Source of the DNA: Zygaena filipendulae
Lineage: Eukaryota; Arthropoda; Insecta; Lepidoptera; Zygaenidae
NCBI GenBank assembly: GCA_907165275.2
Contig: OU015666.1
Location: 9,392,001-9,456,000, forward strand
Length of the DNA stretch: 64,000 nucleotides
Direction of reading: 5' to 3'
The position numbers and the translations under genes are program-made. Numbering within the stretch: position 1 is the first letter of the stretch; each line of letters begins with the position of its first letter. Below are positions 34,866 through 45,816 of the stretch, piece by piece. Under the pieces are notes generated by a model that ran no database searches, had not been told where the DNA came from, and saw only the letters and a list, made by a program, of their open reading frames with translations.

Positions 34866-35057
34866 GTATTAAAAATGCGAAAGTGAGTTTGTTTGTTGGT
34901 TTATTATGCATTCACGCCTTAACGGCTCAACCGATCATCATAAAATTTTACATGCACGTTGTCAGAGGTACAGAGAAGGGCATAGGGTGCTTTTTATACC
35001 AGAGTTCCTTCGGGAACTCCAAAATTACCGCGGGTGAAACCGCGGGGAACAGCTGGT
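34866..35057 (+). mobile_element. Helitron-like repeat, full length
   Basis: AGTATTAAAAATGCGAAAG to ACCGCGGGGAACAGCTGGTA. The frame 34754-35059 spans both copies and is not a gene. Confidence 0.7.
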
Positions 35058-35504
35058 AATTGAATAAAATAGAGAAATAGAGCCGGGGCTTCTAGCTTAG
35101 ACCAGTATTATTTGAACACATTTCCGGTTAGACCTTATTTGTGGCCTGTGGGGTGTCGCAATGCCGATACTCAATTGTTATACATTGTAGGTATGAAAGC
35201 GTTAAAATAATATTTACTCAATCAATAATTTCCATTAAAAATACATGTAGCCTGTAGGTACATAACTAAAATAAAAAGTGTCTGTCTGTAATATCAGTAA
35301 AATTCCTATCGTATTTTTTTTATCCATAGTCTTTCTTTATAGGGTAATCTTCAGAACGGCTTGAATGTGGTGTTTATGCGAAAACTTGGCGAAAACGTTA
35401 TATTATATCCAACCTGAGCGGCGGAGGTGCGGATATGCATAAAGTTCTAGAATCCTTAATTTACACCGAATAAAAATATAGTAAGAACATGCATACCTTG
35501 CAAA

Positions 35505-35835
35505 TTTTCTACTTGACAATTTTTTTCTTTAGTCCGTCGTGTAGATTAGTTAAAAATATTAGACACATACTTTCCTTTTTTTATGTACTAATCAAAAAAT
35601 AACGGCGACACATTGAGTCGAAATTTTGCATGACGTCACAACCCGTTGCAGTTTATATGGGGCTTATACATATAAGTACTGAATATTAACGTCACGAGTG
35701 CCTCACCCTAAACTTTAATGCGCTTTATATATAGGTATAAAAAGCAAAAAAATACGTGTCTATTATTTTTTTTTTTATTTTCTAACTGACGGACTAATAA
35801 GAATTTTGATTTTCATACCCTGGAGAGTATCCAAT
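35505..35835. mobile_element. family P MITE
   Basis: TTCTTTAGTCCGTCGTGTAG to TAACTGACGGACTAATAAGA and ATACCCTGGAGAGTATCC. TGACGTCA near 35632; the second site is reduced to AACGTCAC. Confidence 0.7.
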
Positions 35836-35891
35836 TTAATGGTTGACGACGCAACGATAAGTAGTAGACAATGAGTATAATAGTAGATTAT

Positions 35892-36099
35892 GCACCGAGG
35901 GAATAAAACAGTGTCTTACGTCACGGGCGGCATGTTGAATCCTGAGCGTAAGGTGGGACCCTAGAGTTAATTAAAAATGTAACACCTGAGCGAAGCGAGG
36001 GAGTTATGTAGAGTCCTGAGTGAAGCGAGGGGTTTAAGCTGCCCGTGACGAAGACAAGCTTTATCCTCGAGGTGCAAACTCTAGTTTTCATACGTACTG
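35892..36099. mobile_element. MITE with TGCACC...ACGGGC TIRs
   Basis: TGCACCGAGGGAATAAAAC...CGTCACGGGC at the left; GCCCGTGACG...GCTTTATCCTCGAGGTGCA at the right. Inside, CCTGAGCGAAGCGAGGG is repeated with small changes (about 35988 and 36031). Confidence 0.65.
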
Positions 36100-36537
36100 C
36101 GAGACATAAACCCTCGTTACATGGGCAAACGGTTTATTCGAAAATAGAATTGGCCACCACAGGCAGATCACATAAACGCTAAGAGTTTTCCTACAAATAA
36201 CGTTCCAAACTCAAATCACTACACTCCCTTGGTAGTTTCATACAACATTACCTCCCTCTCTTGGGTTGGGATGTAATGCCTTGCTTTACGTTGAGATTAC
36301 GTGATATGTAATTGGACATTATCGAGCAGGTGGTATGAAAAGATATTTTAGTATTTTGTTCTCTGACATGAGACATCACGGTATTAATTTGCGAAGAATT
36401 TACTGACCACCAAGCTGGGTTCAAGACACGATTGTTTGGACTGGTTTTTCTCCACGTATGTCTGTCTATTGCTCACTAGTGAAGCGAACAATCCAACTAT
36501 ATAATATTCGGCGCAAACATATTGTAGTATATAGGTT

Positions 36538-36658
36538 ATTTCCTCAATCACAAAATTTTGCATACAGGTACAAAAAAAAGAACATAGGGTACTTTACATT
36601 CCGATATTTCCGCGGGAACTCCGGAATTAATGCGGGTGAAGCCGCGGGAAACAGCTAT
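36538..36658 (+). mobile_element. Helitron-like repeat, 3' two thirds
   Basis: ATCACAAAATTTTGCATACA to GAAGCCGCGGGAAACAGCTA. Confidence 0.6.
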
Positions 36659-36823
36659 AGTAGGTTGCAGGTATACACCATCAATGTTTTCAATATCAAT
36701 TTTCAATTATAAAAGAGATATAACTTCTCGAAACTCGGAGATTGAAATTGGTAATCCACACACACACACACCTCTCTAACTTGATTTCCACGGCGCGAAG
36801 CGTTGGTAATAGGATAGAGTTAC

Positions 36824-37367
36824 CAGGCGCGGATCCAGCCCTATGGGCACGGTGCCGGTGGGCATGCCCACAACCCTGATTGAGGTTGATAGGCTAGGAT
36901 CAACAAATAGATTGGTAAAAAAAAACAATGAACTGTGCGTGATTTGCGCGATAAATGCTTACAAGCTGCAAAAGTGTCATCATAATCGATTTGACGAACG
37001 ACCCGATTGGCGCAGTAGGTCACCATGCCTACCCGCTAATCAAGGGGTTCCGGGTTCGATTCCCGGTGGGGGTGGACTTTGTGTGATGAACACAGGTTTC
37101 CATTTTCCAGTCTGGGTGTGTTTATATATCTATAAAATAATATATAAGAAATTCTATGTAGTATATACCAAGTTTGCTTGGTTTCCACGACACAAGCTAA
37201 TAATAGCTTACTTTGGGATCAAGTAGATCTGTGTGTTCAGTGTTGTGAAGTGGGTTATTATTAATTATATTATATTATTTAGTAGATTAGATATTGCGAT
37301 ATATAAACGAAACAAATTTTCGGATGGCCGTGCCCAGTGCCTTTTTTAGAGCCTGGATCCGCGCCTG
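36824..37367. mobile_element. hAT-like non-autonomous element carrying a SINE
   Basis: The terminal inverted repeat CAGGCGCGGATCCAG (36824-36838) is mirrored by CTGGATCCGCGCCTG (37353-37367), with GGGCACGG/CCGTGCCC just inside. CAG...CTG ends suit hAT elements. The 8 bases outside, AGAGTTAC and TGAGCTGC, agree only in part (5 of 8), so it is old. No transposase remains; the middle is a SINE. Confidence 0.7.
36999..37265 (+). repeat. tRNA-derived SINE, well preserved
   Basis: The head looks like a tRNA: box A TGGCGCAGTAGG (37008-37019) and box B GGTTCGATTCC (37053-37063). It is followed by a SINE body (GGTGGACTTTGTGTGATGA, GTTTGCTTGGTTTCCACG) and an ATT-rich tail. No clover leaf with a 3' acceptor stem can be closed, so it is not a tRNA gene. 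Confidence 0.8.
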
Positions 37368-37975
37368 TGAGCTGCCTATTGCATTTGGTTCTCGTTGATT
37401 GCTGTTTGATAATGAACAAATCTATAAAATTAGGTTTGGTTTCATTTTTTCAATTTATTTTATCCTGTCGAAATTGTTACAATGTATACTTATCCTTATT
37501 CTAACAGTATTTTTCCCCGCGGTTTCAGCTGTATTTCGGATTTCGGAGTTCCCGTACAGCACTACCCCATTTCCTTTTCTGTACTCTGGACGTGTAGTGT
37601 ACAAAATACATATAATTCAGTTTTTTTTTTTAATTTATTTATTCAGAGACAATTTCAATTTCAGAGATCCCCTCGAGAATTCCGGGATAAAAGTACCTAC
37701 CTACCTAGGTACCCATAGAGGTAAGAATTATAGCTACAAATTAGACGTAGGTTACACTACTGTAAAAAAAAACATATCTTCTCCTTTTTTGAAGTCGGTT
37801 AAAAATTACAGCAGTCCTGTGATTATGGTCATACGAACGACTGAACGGAGCTACCTGCGCTATAGCATGCGTTGGGTCGTGTATTCGAGAAATGTATTGC
37901 AAATATTTGTTAAAAAAAAGAGTTCGAATTTTAAACGAAATTGCCGACCAGTGTTCAGAACCGTACGATATAATA

Positions 37976-38304
37976 GGGATGTGGACTACTTTTGAAAAGC
38001 AAAATTCTAATTAGTCCGTCAGTTAGAAAATAAAAAAACAATAGACACGTATTTTTTTGCTTTTTTAAATAAATTAAAATATACAGAGATAAAGCGCATT
38101 AAAGTTTAGGGTGAATGGGTCGTGACGTCACTAACCGCAAAACCGCCATACAAACTGTCAGAATAGTGACGTCACGCGAAATTTCAACTCAGTATATCGC
38201 CGTTTTTTTCGATTACGTAAAAAAAGAAAAAATACGTGTCCAATATTTTTTAGATAATAATCTACAAGACGGACTAAAAAATAAAAATTAGTCCACATGC
38301 CCAT
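37976..38304. mobile_element. family P MITE, best preserved
   Basis: GGGATGTGGACTA and TAGTCCACATGCCC ends with TA outside. TGACGTCA at 38123-38130 and 38167-38174. Arms ACACGTATTTTTTTGCTTTT and AAAAAATACGTGTCC. The longest frame here is chance. Confidence 0.85.
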
Positions 38305-38730
38305 TATCGTTTACATATTATGACAAATATGTGCCTACGGACAATGTACGATACCATTTTAATAACGTACATCATACGTATCAACAATATTACGTTTTAA
38401 ACATTTATTTATTTATTACACAAACATTTTTAGATACAATAATTTACATAAATTAACTAGACTTAGGTATGTCTAAACAGACATCCTGATAAGTATATAT
38501 ACGATAATTTTTTTCATGATTCGATCCACGCACGGTAATTCTACGCCCGATACGAAACACTGTTACCGACTTCCACAATCGCAAACTATGCCACGAGTGA
38601 TGTGAACTAAGTACAGTCAGCATCACAAGTAACTAAGCAGTGTCCTGCAGTATCCACATAACGCCTCACATTCAGAGTGATCACAATAATCTATGCAACC
38701 AAATGTTTCCTGTATTTTTTAAGCACTAAG
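38305..38730. other. no gene seen
   Basis: AT-rich; nothing supportable before the short shared repeat at 38.73-38.81 kb. Confidence 0.4.
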
Positions 38731-38811
38731 AGCACACACATTGTCAAAATATGTATTTCGTAGCAAACTGAAAATCATCGTTAATGTCAAACCTCATTTG
38801 ATAAGGTAATT

Positions 38812-39142
38812 GGGTATTCTCCAAGGTATGAATATCAAAATTCTAATAAGTCCGTCAGTTAGAAAATAAAAAAATAATAGACACGTATTTTTTGCTTTTT
38901 CAATTTAATGAAAATGAACATAGATAAAGCGCATTAAAGTTTAGGGTGGGGGGCTCGTGACGTCAATATTCATTATAAGCGCCATACAAACCGCACTGAA
39001 TTGTGACGTCACGCGAAATTTCAACTCAATGTATCTCTGTTATTTTTTGAGTACGTAAAAAAAGAAAAAATACGTGTCCAATATTTTTTACTAATCTACA
39101 CGATGGACTAAAAAAATTTTTTTTGTCAAGTAGCCAAATTGT
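38812..39142. mobile_element. family P MITE
   Basis: TTGGGTATTCTCCAAGGTAT to TCAAGTAGCCAAAT. TGACGTCA near 38959 and 39005. Close to the 17.88-kb copy in its end sequence. Confidence 0.75.
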
Positions 39143-39173
39143 TTGTAAAGATAATTTATGCAATACTAGCTTA

Positions 39174-39305
39174 CACCCGCGATAATTTCGGAGTTCCTGC
39201 GGAAATTCCAGCATAAACTATACATATAAACTTTCTTCTTGAATCACTCAACTCAACAGTTTTTGAGTTCATCGCGAGCAGACAACGGTTTTATAACATG
39301 TAGTG
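39174..39305 (-). mobile_element. Helitron-like repeat, reverse variant
   Basis: ACTAGCTTACACCCGCGATA with the hairpin half deleted, then the CTTCTTGAATCACTC body of the 28.6-kb subfamily. Confidence 0.5.
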
Positions 39306-40080
39306 ATCTGATAAAATGTTTAGATGATATTGACACACACGATGCTAAGAATAATAATTTGAATACTATTATTGTGCAGATGTTATTGGGTTTTTTTTGG
39401 TGAGTAAAACTATTCGAATACGGATTATGGTGTGCTATATTAGATATGTATCTGTCGCTGACTGTACATTATCGCTCAAGTTTATGATAAGCAATTTAAC
39501 AAAACTGTATATTGTACAAAATAAAAGCGTATTATATTATGAGATGAATTTACTGCAACTCGTGCCATATTTACCTTTTAAACTGTCATTAGTCATTACT
39601 ATAGATACTAGCTATTCTAACGGAAACTGAAATACGACTGTAAGCAGAGCTCCAAATAGAGGTATTAGGATAGTGCGCAATAACTGTTATATTAACATAA
39701 AATAAAATACCTAATTTATTGACAGATTTGTTGATATCAACCTCCGTACGCAATTAAAACGCTAGGTACTATTTTTAAACTATATCGTAAATACCTACTA
39801 ATGAAATGAAATATAATTTTAAATTAATTTAGCAATCTTTTTTTTTAAATCACACATCATCATTACTATTGTACAAACCGAACAAGGTCGTCATCGTCTA
39901 ACGTTAATCGAACGTGCATTGAACGTGTAGGTAATAGGGTGAACATAGAACACACGTACCGTTTTCACTTCGTTTCCGCTCGATTTCACCGTTGACATAG
40001 CCTTTATCATCCTACTGGAATTATCCAAGAGGCACTTCTGAATACTCATAGCTCCTTATTATTTAAAAACACAACACAAC
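39306..40080. other. no gene seen
   Basis: AT-rich. The frame 39397-39630 has no recognisable protein pattern. Confidence 0.4.
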
Positions 40081-40460
40081 GCACGAGATTATTCACATTA
40101 TTGGCACAGCGAGCAACACGTTGCGGCACGTCACTCTACAACTAGAGCTGGAAGGGCTGGCTAACGACCCATCCGATGGTTGAGACACAACACAAAAAAA
40201 CACAATCACATTTCAGTCAATGAACAGTTAAATACGCGTGTTAGGTTATATCCATTGATTTGACGTAAGAAAGTTTGATGGCGAGCGAACGCGGGGACAC
40301 GCACGTACAAACACGGCCTCCGGCGGACTCGGACTAAATTGCCGGAGTCGAGATTGCTCAGACCCAGCTGAACTCGGCAGCGCCCCCGTGCGTTTGGCGC
40401 GCGCACCAAACAAAGAAACAGTGGGCCCGACCGTGCATCCTATAGCAACCACACCTCGAG
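40080..40460. promoter_or_regulatory. CG-dense island, possible promoter or first exon
   Basis: In an otherwise AT-rich window this segment is clearly rich in CG steps (GCGAGCGAACGCGGGGACAC, TTTGGCGCGCGCACC). It has E-box-like CAGCTG and no repeat-family match. Overlapping minus-strand frames (40206-40452) are rich in Arg/Pro and probably reflect base composition. A promoter on either strand is an inference. Confidence 0.3.
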
Positions 40461-40588
40461 CAAAAAAGGGGTTACCCTACCTACCGAACAAAAGGTGACA
40501 TTTTAAAATTTTAACAACATTCCTAAAGGCAAAGAAACTGGCACAGCGACGACCAGCTATAAATTAGTGATTGTCCAAATATTAGAAT

Positions 40589-40786
40589 ACTAGCCGCGTT
40601 CCCCGCTGTTTTACCGGCGTTAATTTCGTAGCTCCCGCGGGAATTCCGGAATAAAAGTAAGTACTTACCCTATGTTTTTCTCTGTACCCCTGACAACGTG
40701 TATGCAAAATTTTATGACGACCGGTTGAATAGTTAAGGTGCGAAACGTAACAAATAAACAAACTCGCATTCGCATTGACAATAAAG
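40589..40786 (-). mobile_element. Helitron-like repeat, reverse
   Basis: ACTAGCCGCGTTCCCCGCTG to TTCGCATTGACAATAAAG. Confidence 0.6.
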
Positions 40787-41002
40787 ATTGTCGAAGTAGT
40801 AATTGAATATTGTATTGAACGCGGGCACTCGACGCTCTATCGCTTACTACCGATAAATATCTATTTCATTGAGCTGCTATGCATATATGGTCCACATTAA
40901 CGGGAACAAAGGGAATGTACACTGCCAAGTAACTGGAGTCATAAAAGCAACGTGTGGCGCTCGTGCAGATAGGACAGGGCGTAGGTAATTGGCTAAAGAG
41001 CA

Positions 41003-41636
41003 ATAGGGTACTTGCATGAATTTTTTTTTCAGTCAATTTTAAAGATATATGGCCTACTTAAACAAAGCAAGAAAAAGAATAAAAATATATGCATAAATTT
41101 ATTAAGTAGAGCGTTTTAAAGTTTCTACTTTAGACCTTTCCGCCGAAACGCGGAATGACGTCACTTGTTCAAAATTACGCCTCATTAATCTGTGATAGAA
41201 ATGTAACTGTCGTATTGACAGGGTCATGTGACACTGACAGACAGATAACTTCAATATACAAAAGCGAAGTTTAGGTTGAACTGTGTCGATTTACTTCCAA
41301 AAGTTCCAGTAAAGAATCGAAATGCATCTTACCGATGCATTTTAAAGTAAAAAAAATTAAAAAATGGAAAAAATGTGTTGACTGTTTGCACTTACTTTCT
41401 TTTGCCTTCTCTGAAAGAGGTAAATGTTTCCTAAAAAAATAAAAGTGACGTCATGTGTCAAGCTTGGCTGTGATTGGTGTTTCGTTGCAACATTCCGTTT
41501 CACAAAATTAAAAGTTGAATATTTTGGAAACTATTGAAATTTTTTTAGTAAATCTTTCACGATAATGCTTTTCTAAGGCTCTATGTTTGAAATATTGACA
41601 CAATTTCTTATAATAAATTTCATGCAAGTACCCTAT
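41003..41636. mobile_element. 634-bp TIR element, copy 1
   Basis: ATAGGGTACTTGCATGAA (41003-41020) is exactly mirrored by TTCATGCAAGTACCCTAT (41619-41636). Body phrases such as AAGATATATGGCCTACTTAA, TCTGAAAGAGGTAAATG and GCTGTGATTGGTGTTTCG recur in the second copy. No transposase frame. Confidence 0.85.
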
Positions 41637-43100
41637 TCACTTTATTAAGTACGTTCAGTATTCATAATATATCGATTGTAAGTTAACAAGTAAGTATTCG
41701 CTTTGTTTATATTCAATTGATTAAAGTAGGCAGCGACAATTCGCACGAGGGTTTTTCCAAAAACCCTTTCGTGAATGTAACTACACATTTACCTGATTGG
41801 TGAAAAAATCTCTGTATTTATTATTATTATTATTATTATTATAATTATAATCTTTCAATTAGGTAAGCATTGCAAAATATAATATTCTTTTCATCCTTTA
41901 TTTCTTATGTTTGCTTTTCCGAGGATGTCATCTATGATCTACCTGATATAGGTACGCGGTACGGCCAGAGAGAAGGTAATCACTAGGTACGGCCTCCTTG
42001 GACGACTACTTAATATTAGCTCTATATTCTTGCTAAAGTTAGAGAACTTTGGTAGTTGGTTCAAAATGACCGGACCATTTCAGAGTTCTTCTCTACATGT
42101 TAATCACTAGAGAGAAGAATGCTTATTACCGAAGGCGAAATAACCGAGCGGATAATTAAGACAAGACTTTATGAATGTAGAGCTGTTGAATTAATGGTGC
42201 GGTTAAGAGGGAACGTGGGCAAGAAGACATGAGAAGAACAGGTTTTTAACCAATATAAAAAATCTATTGTTGTCTCCTTACCCCCAATCTCTCAGAATAG
42301 AGCACGAAAGAGACGACTGATAGACGTAGACGAAATCATAATGTTGGCTGGTTTACACACATTTATTTATTTTCATCAAAACTAGATCGATTTTAATATT
42401 TTTTCAAAAATAATTTAAGGAGAACTAATAATAATTTATCCTATGCTATGATGTAACGTGATGTGCGTGTGTAATGATGTGTATTTCTTTTCGTTTAACA
42501 TTTAGGTACCTGAAGACAGCGGGGTAACTGAGCAATTTTAGAATTTTAGAATCTTTTAAGTAATTAATGAAAACAGACGTATGAAATGTATTGGGAAACA
42601 AATATTAAATTTTTCTCTATAGTATCTTTATCTAAAGGGAGGGAAAACTGAGAAATGTGATTGTATGAGTCATTTTGTATGCAATAAACACAGCCTGCGT
42701 TTCCTCTTAAGATGCAGAGTGGAATAATTAAAGTGTCTGGATAAAAAGACTAGTACAAAGGAGATGGCTGGTAATTTGCTCAGTGTGACGAAAATTCCAC
42801 GTAATCAAACTTATGCAACAACGCCATAAAAGCAACCGTCTTCACATAATTAATGTAAAAGCATTTAATGCGTTGAAGCTGTTAGAAAATCGCTTGAATT
42901 GAGCAGTGAGTTTTATCGATTTTCTTATGATAATTGCGCGTGTGCGTGACTTTTGATCGAAAGGTCATGAAATTGCGGTTAGTATGGATCTATTGACTAT
43001 TAAACCACAAGAAAGTAAGTAGTATACGTCCTTATACAGTTTAGATACAACGTGAGATAAGGGCATGATTAATCGTTATTAACAATGTTTAAAGGGGAGA
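41637..43100. other. no gene seen; ATT and GATA microsatellites nearby
   Basis: (ATT)n at 41818-41843. 41.9-42.4 kb is slightly more GC-balanced, but no frame looks coding. Confidence 0.4.
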
Positions 43101-43103
43101 TAA

Positions 43104-43124
43104 GATAGATAGATAGATAGATAG
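43104..43124. repeat. (GATA)n microsatellite
   Basis: About five GATA units. Confidence 0.85.
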
Positions 43125-43195
43125 AAGCGTTCACGAGAGGTGATAGAAACTTCGCCAACAAATCGTAAGAAGAATGATATAAAAAATATGCTGTC

Positions 43196-43352
43196 TTCAT
43201 TATAAATTAAAAAGAATGTTTGTATATCTGTCCTCTATGCGTTTAGAAACCATTGGTGATTGTGATGAAACTTTGGCGGGTTGTTCTGCCTGCGTCCGCA
43301 AAGGTTCCTGATCCCAAAACTCACGCGGTTGAAACCGCGGGGCACAGCTAGT
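43196..43352 (+). mobile_element. Helitron-like repeat, decayed
   Basis: TTATAAATTAAAAAGAATG to GTTGAAACCGCGGGGCACAG and CTAGT. Confidence 0.55.
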
Positions 43353-44132
43353 CTACATATAATATTTGATTTAACAAAGGAGTTTCGAAACTAATTTTGA
43401 TAAAATTTTATTATTATTAATTAAATTAATACAACTATATTGGGTTATTTTGATAACACTAACGATACCTACACCTACCGTATAAATTTCGTGGGAGACC
43501 TTGTTAGTTGTTAGTAGACTAATTAGAAACGATAATCAAGGGCACCACAAGATAGGCTTGCTACCTGTTCTATTATAATAAAGTAGGTATTTATATTATA
43601 ATCATACTAAGTATATTTTAGAAAAATAATAAAATACCTAATTTAGCGCTTTGATTCCTACTTTTATTTTAAAAGTAAACAGGTACCTAAAACATATTAT
43701 TTTGCAATGTTTCCAAAAAAGATGGGAACCAAGTCTACACAACAACAAAAGTTAACATCTTAAATACCTAATGTCAACATGTCACCTATGATAAATGAAT
43801 GCAGGATCTAACACGCTGCTAATCACTTGATCCACAGAGTTGGTTCTCTGTAGATAATCAACAGTTTATCTATTAAGTAAACAATGTTAAATCGGGCCTG
43901 AATTTCGCGTTAATTTCATAAACAGATAGAAGATAATAATTCTATCTAAAACATTGCGCGTACCTACAAAGTTTCAGACTTAACGTTTGTGGAGCTAAAA
44001 TACCAAATGAATGCGTCTATATGGAAATCTCACAATGCCAAGTCGTAGGCAATTTTCATAAGTCTCCCATTTACAAAAGTTTTATATTTTGTATGATTCC
44101 GAGGACAGAAAGTGCATTCTGGTGGCTTGAAC
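43353..44132. other. no gene seen
   Basis: AT-rich spacer. Confidence 0.4.
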
Positions 44133-44232
44133 ATTGTATCCAGGGCCGTCTTTAACCTATTGGAGGCCCTGGGCATATTAGGATAATGGGGCCCCTATGA
44201 CTTTGACAGAACACTATTTTGTTAGAATAGAC

Positions 44233-44697
44233 TAGAGATGCAACGGATATCCGGTTGCCATCCGGTATCCGGCCTATCCAGCCATTATTTTACTATCCGG
44301 CCGAATACCGGATAGTTGCGCACTATCCGGCTGAATACCGAACAGTGATAAAGTTTGGTATTTAACTTTCGAAAATGGTAAGTACGAGTTCACAATTACG
44401 TATACACTATACACATTAAACATTAAAAAAAACTTATCTATTCAGCAAAATAGGCGGGTGCATGTGTACTGCATACGAAATCGTTCCGTACACTGACCTA
44501 ATAAATCTCGTTTCTTGCCTAGAAAACGGTCCACGCGAAGCTACAATACGTAACTGGCTGAAACCTGCACGACGTGCCCGCCGGCCGCCAAGCTAAAATG
44601 TAGGTATCGTTTGGCCGGCCGAATATTCGGCGGCCGGATACCGGATATTCTGCCTGATCACAGGTATCCGGCCAAACAACTATCCGTTGCATCTCTA
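44233..44697. mobile_element. hAT MITE nested inside the outer hAT
   Basis: 465 bp with perfect 17-bp TIRs TAGAGATGCAACGGATA and a perfect 8-bp duplication GAATAGAC (44225-44232 and 44698-44705). Inside are repeated ATCCGG/CCGGAT phrases (GCCATCCGGTATCCGGCC, CTATCCGGCCGAATACCGG). No coding sequence; the frame at 44519-44707 is chance. Confidence 0.9.
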
Positions 44698-44814
44698 GAA
44701 TAGACAAGGAAAGTAGATAAACAAGGTTAAATATTTATTTTTATAAACAATCACATAAAACGAATAGATAAATGTAATATAGTCCACAAAAGTAACTCTT
44801 TTAGCATTTACAGG

Positions 44815-45090
44815 TTAGTGCTTAAAAATCTGTGTTATTTGAAGAGGAGCTCTTCTAGATTTCAGATGGGCAACATCGTTAATCACTTCTTCAAAATCTA
44901 TGCTTTTTAGCACATCAGATTCTATGGACATCAGCGACAAACCGATTAATCTTTCTTGAAGCCTTGTACTTCTCAATTCATTTGTAATTCTTTTTAATTT
45001 GGAGAAGGAGCCATATAAGGTTTTTGATAATAAATATTGGTTATCGTTTGGTGATCTGACAGGAACTAGGGACTTTGTATTTGATCTGAG
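44815..45090 (-). pseudogene. hAT transposase C-terminal fragment
   Basis: The minus frame ending at TAA 44815-44817 reads YGSFSKLKRITNELRST, RLQERLIGLSLMSIESD, SIDFEEVINDVAHLKSRRA. It matches the hAT-family dimerisation block (FSKLKxIKxxLRSTMxQERLxxLxxLSIE). This is the last part of a ZMYM/TTF-type hAT transposase (family by eye). The zinc finger and catalytic regions are absent, so it is not functional alone. Confidence 0.8.
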
Positions 45091-45164
45091 GGGGCCCCTA
45101 TCGATCGTGGGGCCCTGGGTACTTGCCCAAAGTGCCCACTGGGAAAGAGGGGCCTGATTGTGTC

Positions 45165-45590
45165 TTTAGTATTAAAATATGATAAAGCTGATGAGTTTGG
45201 TTAAACGCGCTAATTTCAGGAAGTATTTATTTTATTATTTATTTTATTTTATTAAGGACAACAACAGCCATCATTATTACTAATTACATCATATAACTTA
45301 AACATTTAGAAGTAAGGCCAATAACAGTCATCCACTTAATTATACATATAATACTGTTTCGAAAACAACAACACTTCCATACTTTAATCTAGGTGCAATA
45401 CATAATTATACAGTTGAACTATAATCAGCAAATATAAAGACAACAATAAATACAGTTGCATTGCTACACCAACTCTTAAGATTAATAAGGCGTAGAGTTT
45501 GGAATTTACTGGTTCGAATTTAAAAATTATTTCAAATTGGATAGTACATTTATCGAGGAAGGTTACAGGCTAAGACCATGCTACGACCAA
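45165..45590. other. no gene seen
   Basis: TTTATTTTATT runs, AT-rich. Confidence 0.4.
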
Positions 45591-45659
45591 TAGGAGCGGT
45601 GCATCAAATTAATGTGGGTAAGACCACGGGGCACAGCTATATACCTTTCGGTACTTCAT

Positions 45660-45816
45660 ATCTTCCATACGATGTAAATAACAAGACCTATGAAGCTGAA
45701 ATTCGGCAGGTAGATTCGGCAGTTTATGAAGAGTAAAGGTTAGCTAAGAAAGTATTTCACGGAATTCCCGCGGGAACTCCCAGATTAACGCGGGTGAAAT
45801 CGCGAGGAACAGCTAG
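45660..45816 (+). mobile_element. Helitron-like repeat, 3' half
   Basis: CACGGAATTCCCGCGGGAAC to ATCGCGAGGAACAGCTAGT. A smaller trace (GACCACGGGGCACAGCTATA) is at about 45620-45642. Confidence 0.55.

Larger units (their letters stand above)
44141..45156 (-). mobile_element. hAT transposon remnant (outer)
   Basis: Ends CAGGGCC and GGGCCTG, with 8-bp target duplications ATTGTATC (44133-44140) and ATTGTGTC (45157-45164), one mismatch. This is the hAT signature. GGGGCCCTGGGTACTTGCCC lies inside the right end. It retains only the 3' end of a transposase gene, so it is an internally deleted copy, later hit by a second hAT-type element. Confidence 0.85.

Noticed and set aside
34754..35059. 101-codon open frame as a gene
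   Set aside because: It spans the junction of two adjacent Helitron-like copies; the protein is translated repeat.
37003..37075. tRNA gene
   Set aside because: Box A and B are clear, but no acceptor stem closes, and the same sequence with a SINE body and tail occurs at 4.9 kb, so it is a SINE head.
37399..37995. 198-codon frame, the longest outside the esterase
   Set aside because: Low-complexity Phe/Tyr/Ile-rich translation of AT-rich DNA, including a degraded Helitron-like trace and the edge of a MITE; no family pattern.
40206..40452. Arg/Pro-rich minus-strand frames in the CG island
   Set aside because: Two overlapping frames open at once reflect CG-rich composition; no domain, and no start or splice evidence.
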